Under the pieces are notes generated by a model. That model was not told where the DNA came from, did not search any database, and saw only the letters and a list, made by a program, of their open reading frames with translations. A stretch of DNA of 64,000 nucleotides from Tragulus kanchil (Eukaryota > Chordata > Mammalia > Artiodactyla > Tragulidae), in contig JAIOJX010000004.1 in NCBI GenBank assembly GCA_022376925.1, positions 122,165,123 through 122,229,122 of the forward strand, given 5' to 3'. The translations under genes were made by a program, and so were the position numbers. This document shows positions 58,921 through 64,000 of this stretch, one piece after another. Every line of letters begins with the position of its first letter. The stretch's first letter is position 1.

Positions 58921-59417
58921 TAATAAACCATAATGGAAAAAGAAGAAAACTATTTGCAGTGGAAACCTGAACTTGGGTAAACTTCAATAACCTTCAGATA
59001 GACAATGTGGACTGTAAGCAGGATTGAAGTACTTTGATTTGAAAGACATCCATCCATATTTGGGAGGAGAGGGAGACAGAATTATATAATTATATGAATC
59101 CCAATAGAATTACCAAATAACACTTTCTATTTACTATAAAATAAATATAAGATATACTACTAGAGAACAAGAATATAATCTATTAATTTTTCTTAGTTCT
59201 ATAACTGGAACTGTGTGACCCATTTATTGTCACTTCAAAGTGCTCTCAGAAATTTCAGGAAGTCTTCTCAGCCAATTCAAAGTTTTGAAAAACAGGATAA
59301 TTGAGAAATAGTTCCTATGAACATCTTTTCACTGAGTTTAATGTAACTCTTACTTTGATAAAGTCTACTATTAATTTGTAATTGCTCATTTTATTTAGGT
59401 TCTAAATAATACATTTT
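58921..59417. other. L1 tail, then unique AT-rich DNA
   Basis: The first 30 bp ('taataaaccataatggaaaa') finish the interrupted L1 3' end. Beyond that nothing is recognised. Confidence 0.5.
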
Positions 59418-59578
59418 GGGACTTTCCTCGTGGTCCAGTGGTTAAGGCTCCAGGCTCCAAATGTAGAGGGCCCAGGTTCAATGCCTGGTCCAGAAACTAG
59501 ATCCCATATGTCACAATGAAGACCCTGCAAGCTGAAACTAAGACCTAGGACAACCAAAAAAACTGTAAAAAAAAAAAA
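59418..59578 (+). mobile_element. CHR-2-like SINE
   Basis: 'gggactttcctcgtggtcca', 'aggttcaatgcctggtccag' and 'agaaactagatcccatatgt' fit the CHR-2 layout, with an A12 tail. It differs from the other CHR-type SINEs here by lacking the 'aaagaacaaagatgg' block. Confidence 0.85.
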
Positions 59579-59879
59579 GAGAGAAGATATTTTATTAATT
59601 TTTCTATAAATGTTTTATCTAGTTCTTAGATTCTTTAAGCATATAAACTAAATAAGGGGGAACAGTAATCCAAGCAAAAAAATATATAGTTTACTGTGGA
59701 AAACTGTCCAGAATTTAATAATTTTTTAAGATACTTGGGAATTAATCACACATATATTTCTTTTTTCCTTAATTTTCACTAAAGAGACTTAATCATTTAC
59801 TACCATGATATTAACCATTATAATATCATTATAAATCAAAAAAACTAAATGCCCTAAATGAAAATATCAAAATCAAATT
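59579..59879. other. AT-rich DNA, nothing recognised
   Basis: No element or gene seen. Confidence 0.5.
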
Positions 59880-60098
59880 TTGAAGAGCATGTAAAGAAAT
59901 ACAGATCCTCAAGCCCAGCTGGCAGAAATGTACTTGGCCAGACATTCTACAGAGTAACTCAGCAACATTTTATGAAACTAAGTGCATACTCTGAAATTCA
60001 GTAAACCCACTCTAGGCATTCACCTCACAGAAACTCTCATCCCAAGTACAAAAGACACATACAATAGTGTTTATTACATTACCACTTATGACTGGTTT
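59880..60098 (+). mobile_element. Old L1 ORF2 fragment
   Basis: 'gccagacattctacagagta' and 'ccactctaggcattcacctc' follow the order of the last third of L1 ORF2. Heavily mutated. Confidence 0.6.
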
Positions 60099-60490
60099 TT
60101 CCAGTACTCCTGTTTAGATGTGAGAGTTGGACCATAAAGAAGGTTGAATGCCAAAAAATTGGTACTTATTAGCTGTGGTGCTGGAGAAGACTCTTGAAAG
60201 TTTCTTGGATAGTAAAGAGATCAAATCAGTTAATCCTAAAGGAAATCAACCCTGAATATTCATCGGAAGGACTGATGCTGAAGCTGACATGAAGAGCTGA
60301 CTCATTGGAAAAAATCCTGATGCTGGGAAAGATTGAGGGTAAGAGGAGAAGGGAGAGACAGAGATGATTGGATGGCATCACCAAATTAACAGATATGAGT
60401 TTGAACAAATTCAAGGAGACAGTGAAGGACAGGGAAGCCTGGCATGCTGCAGTGCATGGAGTCACAAAGAGTTGGACACAACTTAGCAAA
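60099..60490 (+). mobile_element. BovB LINE 3' region
   Basis: BovB end in order: 'gttggaccataaagaaggtt', 'ctcttgaaagtttcttggat', 'gaaggactgatgctgaagct', 'gatgctgggaaagattgagg', 'tgcatggagtcacaaagagt', 'ggacacaacttagca'. Part from 60298 is repeated at 61378-61570. Confidence 0.9.
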
Positions 60491-60522
60491 AGAAAAACAA
60501 ACAAAAATTTATGGCTTCAAAG

Positions 60523-60727
60523 TCTTGTTTAGTCGTTCAGTTCTGTCTGACTCTTTTGTGACCCCATGGACTGTAGCATGGCTCCTCTGTCCACGGAATT
60601 TTCCAGGCAAGATTACTGCAGTGAGTTGCCATTTCCTCTTCTAAGGGATCTTCCTGACTCAGGAATCAAACAAATATCTCTTGTGCCTCCTACATTGTAA
60701 ACAGATTCTTTACTGCTGAACCATAAG
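60523..60727 (-). mobile_element. Bov-tA SINE, minus strand, copy 1
   Basis: 'ttcagttctgtctgactctt', 'ggctcctctgtccacggaat', 'gagttgccatttcctcttct', ending in the reversed tRNA-like head. Repeated at 61603-61807. Confidence 0.9.
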
Positions 60728-61052
60728 GAAGAAAAATCTAAATTTCAATCTTAAAAAGAGCAGAAATAAGCAGGTTATATGTCCAAAACAGAAAGAAGCA
60801 AGAAAAGAAATAAACTAAATCTACATGAATAGAGTTGAAAAATATACAGAGTGGTTGCATTTAAAATTCAAGAAAGAGAAAATGGAGAATTACAACAGCA
60901 TCTTGATAATTTTTTAAGACTCAGAATTATATATTTTCATAAATAAACAAAAATTGTAATAAATGCTGAAAATCAAAAATTCACATGAATGCATGCCAAA
61001 GAAAGGGATGGGGTAGGGTTTAATAACAATTGTGCATATGTAGGGTATACAA

Positions 61053-61260
61053 AGGAATTCCCAGGTGGCTCAGTAGTAAAGAATCCACCTGCCAATGCAG
61101 GAGACATGGGAGATGTGGGCTCGATCCTGGGTTGGGAAAATCCCCTAGAGCAGAAACTGGCAACATACTCCAGTATTCTTGCCTGGAAATCCCATGGATA
61201 GAGGAGCCAGCAGGCTATAGTCCATGGGGTTGCAAAAGACTTGCACATGACTGAGCACGC
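61053..61260 (+). mobile_element. Bov-tA SINE, plus strand, copy 1
   Basis: 'gaattcccaggtggctcagt', 'gccaatgcaggagacatggg', 'ctccagtattcttgcctgga', 'tagtccatggggttgcaaaa'. Repeated at 62133-62340. Confidence 0.92.
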
Positions 61261-61377
61261 ACACACACAAGGTACATAACATGATGATTTGCTACACATA
61301 TACAGAGTAAAATGACTACAATCAAGCTAATTAACATTTCATCTCCTCTCATAATTACCATTTTTGTGTGTCCCAAG

Positions 61378-61570
61378 TGACTCATTGGAAAAAATCCTGA
61401 TGCTGGGAAAGATTGAGGGTAAGAGGAGAAGGGAGAGACAGAGATGATTGGATGGCATCACCAAATTAACAGATATGAGTTTGAACAAATTCAAGGAGAC
61501 AGTGAAGGACAGGGAAGCCTGGCATGCTGCAGTGCATGGAGTCACAAAGAGTTGGACACAACTTAGCAAA
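61378..61570 (+). mobile_element. BovB LINE 3' region, duplicated part
   Basis: Second copy of 60298-60490, starting abruptly at the junction. Confidence 0.9.
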
Positions 61571-61602
61571 AGAAAAACAAACAAAAATTTATGGCTTCAA
61601 AG

Positions 61603-61807
61603 TCTTGTTTAGTCGTTCAGTTCTGTCTGACTCTTTTGTGACCCCATGGACTGTAGCATGGCTCCTCTGTCCACGGAATTTTCCAGGCAAGATTACTGCA
61701 GTGAGTTGCCATTTCCTCTTCTAAGGGATCTTCCTGACTCAGGAATCAAACAAATATCTCTTGTGCCTCCTACATTGTAAACAGATTCTTTACTGCTGAA
61801 CCATAAG
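61603..61807 (-). mobile_element. Bov-tA SINE, minus strand, copy 2
   Basis: Duplicate of 60523-60727. Confidence 0.9.
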
Positions 61808-62132
61808 GAAGAAAAATCTAAATTTCAATCTTAAAAAGAGCAGAAATAAGCAGGTTATATGTCCAAAACAGAAAGAAGCAAGAAAAGAAATAAACTAAAT
61901 CTACATGAATAGAGTTGAAAAATATACAGAGTGGTTGCATTTAAAATTCAAGAAAGAGAAAATGGAGAATTACAACAGCATCTTGATAATTTTTTAAGAC
62001 TCAGAATTATATATTTTCATAAATAAACAAAAATTGTAATAAATGCTGAAAATCAAAAATTCACATGAATGCATGCCAAAGAAAGGGATGGGGTAGGGTT
62101 TAATAACAATTGTGCATATGTAGGGTATACAA

Positions 62133-62340
62133 AGGAATTCCCAGGTGGCTCAGTAGTAAAGAATCCACCTGCCAATGCAGGAGACATGGGAGATGTGGGC
62201 TCGATCCTGGGTTGGGAAAATCCCCTAGAGCAGAAACTGGCAACATACTCCAGTATTCTTGCCTGGAAATCCCATGGATAGAGGAGCCAGCAGGCTATAG
62301 TCCATGGGGTTGCAAAAGACTTGCACATGACTGAGCACGC
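62133..62340 (+). mobile_element. Bov-tA SINE, plus strand, copy 2
   Basis: Duplicate of 61053-61260. Confidence 0.92.
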
Positions 62341-62589
62341 ACACACACAAGGTACATAACATGATGATTTGCTACACATATACAGAGTAAAATGACTACA
62401 ATCAAGCTAATTAACATTTCATCTCCTCTCATAATTACCATTTTTTGTGTGTCCCAAGTGTACCTGAAATCTACTCTCTTAGTATATTTTTAGTGTTCAA
62501 TAAGGTATTATTAAGTAGTCATCATGCCTGTACATTAGATCTCTGAATTTACTCATCCATATAACTGCAAACTTGTACCTGTCAACTAA

Positions 62590-62984
62590 AAAAGTTAAAC
62601 AACTTGAGAGTTGTGGGCTGTTTTATCTAGGGTATAATTAGGACTGCAGCCTGGGAGGCAGCACCCCAGATAACTCTGAGAGACTGTTCCAAAGAGGCAG
62701 TGGGAGGAAGATCAATATTTAAGGATTTTGGTGAAAGGGGAGTTCAATATCATTAAACAATCATTTTACAAAGGATTTTCGGTTAGTCATGAGGATCTGA
62801 TGTCACCATGAAGAGATTTAGTGCTCTTCTAAATATGATGAGATGCGAGGACTGAGATAATAAAATCTGTTCCTAAAAGCATCCATCTATCTAAAGACAT
62901 GCCCCACCAGATTCCCTGGAGTACAGAGTGCCTATCCCACCCTGAACAACCTCAGGGGGTGTTGAAGGGGATGTTTCCTTTTTT
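62590..62984. repeat. Probable mid-repetitive artiodactyl element
   Basis: The phrase order ('gggctgttttatctagggta', 'ctgcagcctgggaggcagca', 'gactgttccaaagaggcagt', 'gaacaacctcagggggtgtt') reminds me of an artiodactyl interspersed repeat, possibly LTR-derived. I cannot name it. No open frame. Confidence 0.4.
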
Positions 62985-63070
62985 AAGATTCCACATATAA
63001 GCAAAATCATACGGTATTTGTCTTTCTCTATTTTGCTTAGTATAATGCCCCCCAAGTCCATCCATGTTCA
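62985..63070 (-). mobile_element. L1 ORF2 fragment, minus strand
   Basis: 'gattccacatataagcaaaa', 'ggtatttgtctttctctatt' and 'tataatgccccccaagtcca' are the reverse complement of the L1 ORF2 end. Confidence 0.75.
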
Positions 63071-63104
63071 ACTCTTGTTTTATTAGATTTCTCACCAGCA
63101 TCTA

Positions 63105-63262
63105 ACATGGACAGGTTCTTCTGTCCTTGGAATTTTCCAGCAGAAATACTGGAGTTGGTTGTCATTTCCTCCTCCAGGGGATCTTCCCGAACCAGGGAGT
63201 CTCCTGCATCTCCTGCATTGGTAGACAGACTCTTTACCACTGCGTCTCCTGAGAAGCCCACC
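63105..63262 (-). mobile_element. Bov-tA SINE fragment, minus strand
   Basis: 'ttctgtccttggaattttcc', 'ttggttgtcatttcctcctc', 'agggagtctcctgcatctcc', ending with the reversed head. The distal BovA part is truncated. Confidence 0.88.
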
Positions 63263-63295
63263 CATTGCCAGACTTAATATCAAATATTTGGAAGA

Positions 63296-63640
63296 GGCTT
63301 CCCTGGTGGTCCAGTGGGTAAGGACACCGCCTTGCAGTGCAAGGGGCGCAGGTTCAACCCCTGGCCTGGGAAGATCTCACGTGCCACGGAGCGGCTGGAC
63401 CAATGTGTCCAATTGCTGAGCCGGAGCTCTGGAGCACATACGCTCAGAGCCGGTGCTCTGTGACAACAGAGGCCACCGCGATGGGAGGCCCACATGGGCC
63501 AAAGAACAAAGATGGATGAAAATAGATAAATGAAAGATCAATAGAAGTGGCCCGCCTGCTCTCCTCCTTCCCCACCGCCCCCAAAATAAATAAATAAATA
63601 AATCTTTAAAAAAAAAAAGACAGCATACATTTTTAAAAAA
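63296..63640 (+). mobile_element. CHR-type SINE with double A-tail
   Basis: Full-length member: 'gcgcaggttcaacccctggc', 'cacatgggccaaagaacaaa', pyrimidine-rich segment, four AAAT units, A12. The A12 is followed by 'gacagcatacattttt' and a second A-run before the target-site duplication 'aaatatttggaaga' (63282-63295 and 63641-63654). The extra piece may be a short 3' transduction. Confidence 0.93.
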
Positions 63641-63654
63641 AAATATTTGGAAGA

Positions 63655-63835
63655 TTTTTTCCACATCTGCTAATAGCAAGTTGGAAGCATCCTTGACTAT
63701 CTGTGACTTCTTTCATGTGTTTACTTTACATTCTTATCTCTCTCAGTTTCTGAGAAGATTAAACAATAGGCAGAATGAGATTAGCAACAGAATCATGCCA
63801 CTGATATATCTAGACCAAACTCTGAGAAACTGAAA
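63655..63835. other. Unique DNA, nothing recognised
   Basis: Short stretch without element or gene. Confidence 0.5.
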
Positions 63836-63905
63836 GACAGAAGGCTGGTGTGCTGCAGTCCATAGGATCACAGAGTCAGACACAACTTAGAAACTGAGCA
63901 ACAAC
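63836..63905 (+). mobile_element. Bov-tA/BovB 3' end fragment
   Basis: 'gtgctgcagtccataggatc' and 'cagagtcagacacaacttag' are the shared 3' end of BovB and Bov-tA. The 5' part is missing. Confidence 0.8.
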
Positions 63906-64000
63906 CACTCCTAAAAATATATATATCAATTGGTCTTTTTTTTTAATTAACTGATCTTATCACAAAGGCAAAAGAACAGTCAATGATAGAAACTATAAAT
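63906..64000. other. AT-rich DNA to window end
   Basis: A short TATATA run and a T-run; nothing else recognised. Confidence 0.5.

Larger units (their letters stand above)
60298..62460. repeat. Tandem duplication 17 (unit about 1080 bp)
   Basis: Copy 1 is 60298-61377 and copy 2 is 61378-62460, abutting with a shared 'tg'. A T-run of five versus six near 61362/62442 is the main difference. Frames at 60444, 60989 and 61030 recur 1080 bp downstream. Confidence 0.97.

Noticed and set aside
3526..62460. A biological tandem-duplication or amplification system
   Set aside because: Unit length is constant while content is arbitrary, copies differ by homopolymer indels, and errors cluster at joins. 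An assembly artefact explains this more simply, although only reads can decide.
1..64000. CRISPR arrays, operons, prokaryotic promoters or phage genes
   Set aside because: The content is mammalian throughout; no short regularly spaced direct repeats were seen.

Overview
This window is mammalian nuclear DNA from a ruminant. The evidence is its repeats: BovB LINE pieces, many Bov-tA SINEs, CHR-type tRNA-derived SINEs, artiodactyl L1 3' ends, and the older mammalian layer (MIR, L2, MLT1, MER20, Tigger1, an Hsmar1-like mariner). I see no credible protein-coding exon, no conserved gene family and no intact RNA gene. The open frames are short and nearly all fall in repeats, so I read the window as intergenic or deep intronic. 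No clear Bov-A2 dimer is present, although that element is abundant in cattle-like genomes. Together with a young-looking CHR-type SINE family with an unusual tail, this hints at a ruminant outside the cattle/sheep group, perhaps a mouse-deer; that is inference only.

The dominant structure is not a gene system. I count 17 head-to-tail direct duplications, each with a unit of about 1.04-1.18 kb and almost identical copies. Their junctions lie near 4650, 9441, 11267, 13110, 14973, 19460, 25678, 28047, 31991, 36968, 39353, 44322, 46995, 50150, 52266, 56452 and 61377. Copies differ mostly by homopolymer-length changes, and mismatches pile up close to the junctions. Some duplications overlap, so a few segments occur three times. 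Some junctions carry 20-40 bp of unrelated filler. This best fits unmerged overlaps between contigs or gap-fill reads, i.e. an assembly artefact. Removing one copy of each would shorten the window by about 18.9 kb, to roughly 45 kb.

Layout. 1-8.3 kb: CHR-type SINEs, an MLT1 LTR, an L2 piece, an unnamed repeat present twice in opposite orientation, and a GC-rich 1 kb stretch (7240-8285) that I cannot assign. 8.3-16 kb: chained duplications over L1 pieces. 16-24.6 kb: mostly unique AT-rich DNA with Bov-tA, CHR SINE, L2 and MIR insertions. 24.6-33.3 kb: L1 3' end split by BovB, Bov-tA SINEs, CHR SINE and MER20. 33.3-42 kb: BovB, MIR, Bov-tA and AT-rich DNA. 42-45.5 kb: a mariner with a SINE in its left terminal repeat, then a tRNA-Gly-like pseudogene. 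45.9-51.4 kb: a Tigger1 DNA transposon carrying L1 and SINE insertions. 51-57.6 kb: CHR SINE, a probable retroviral LTR and an L2. 57.6-64 kb: an L1 interrupted by a CHR SINE and by a tailless 7SL RNA retropseudogene, then CHR-2-like SINE, BovB, Bov-tA and another CHR SINE.
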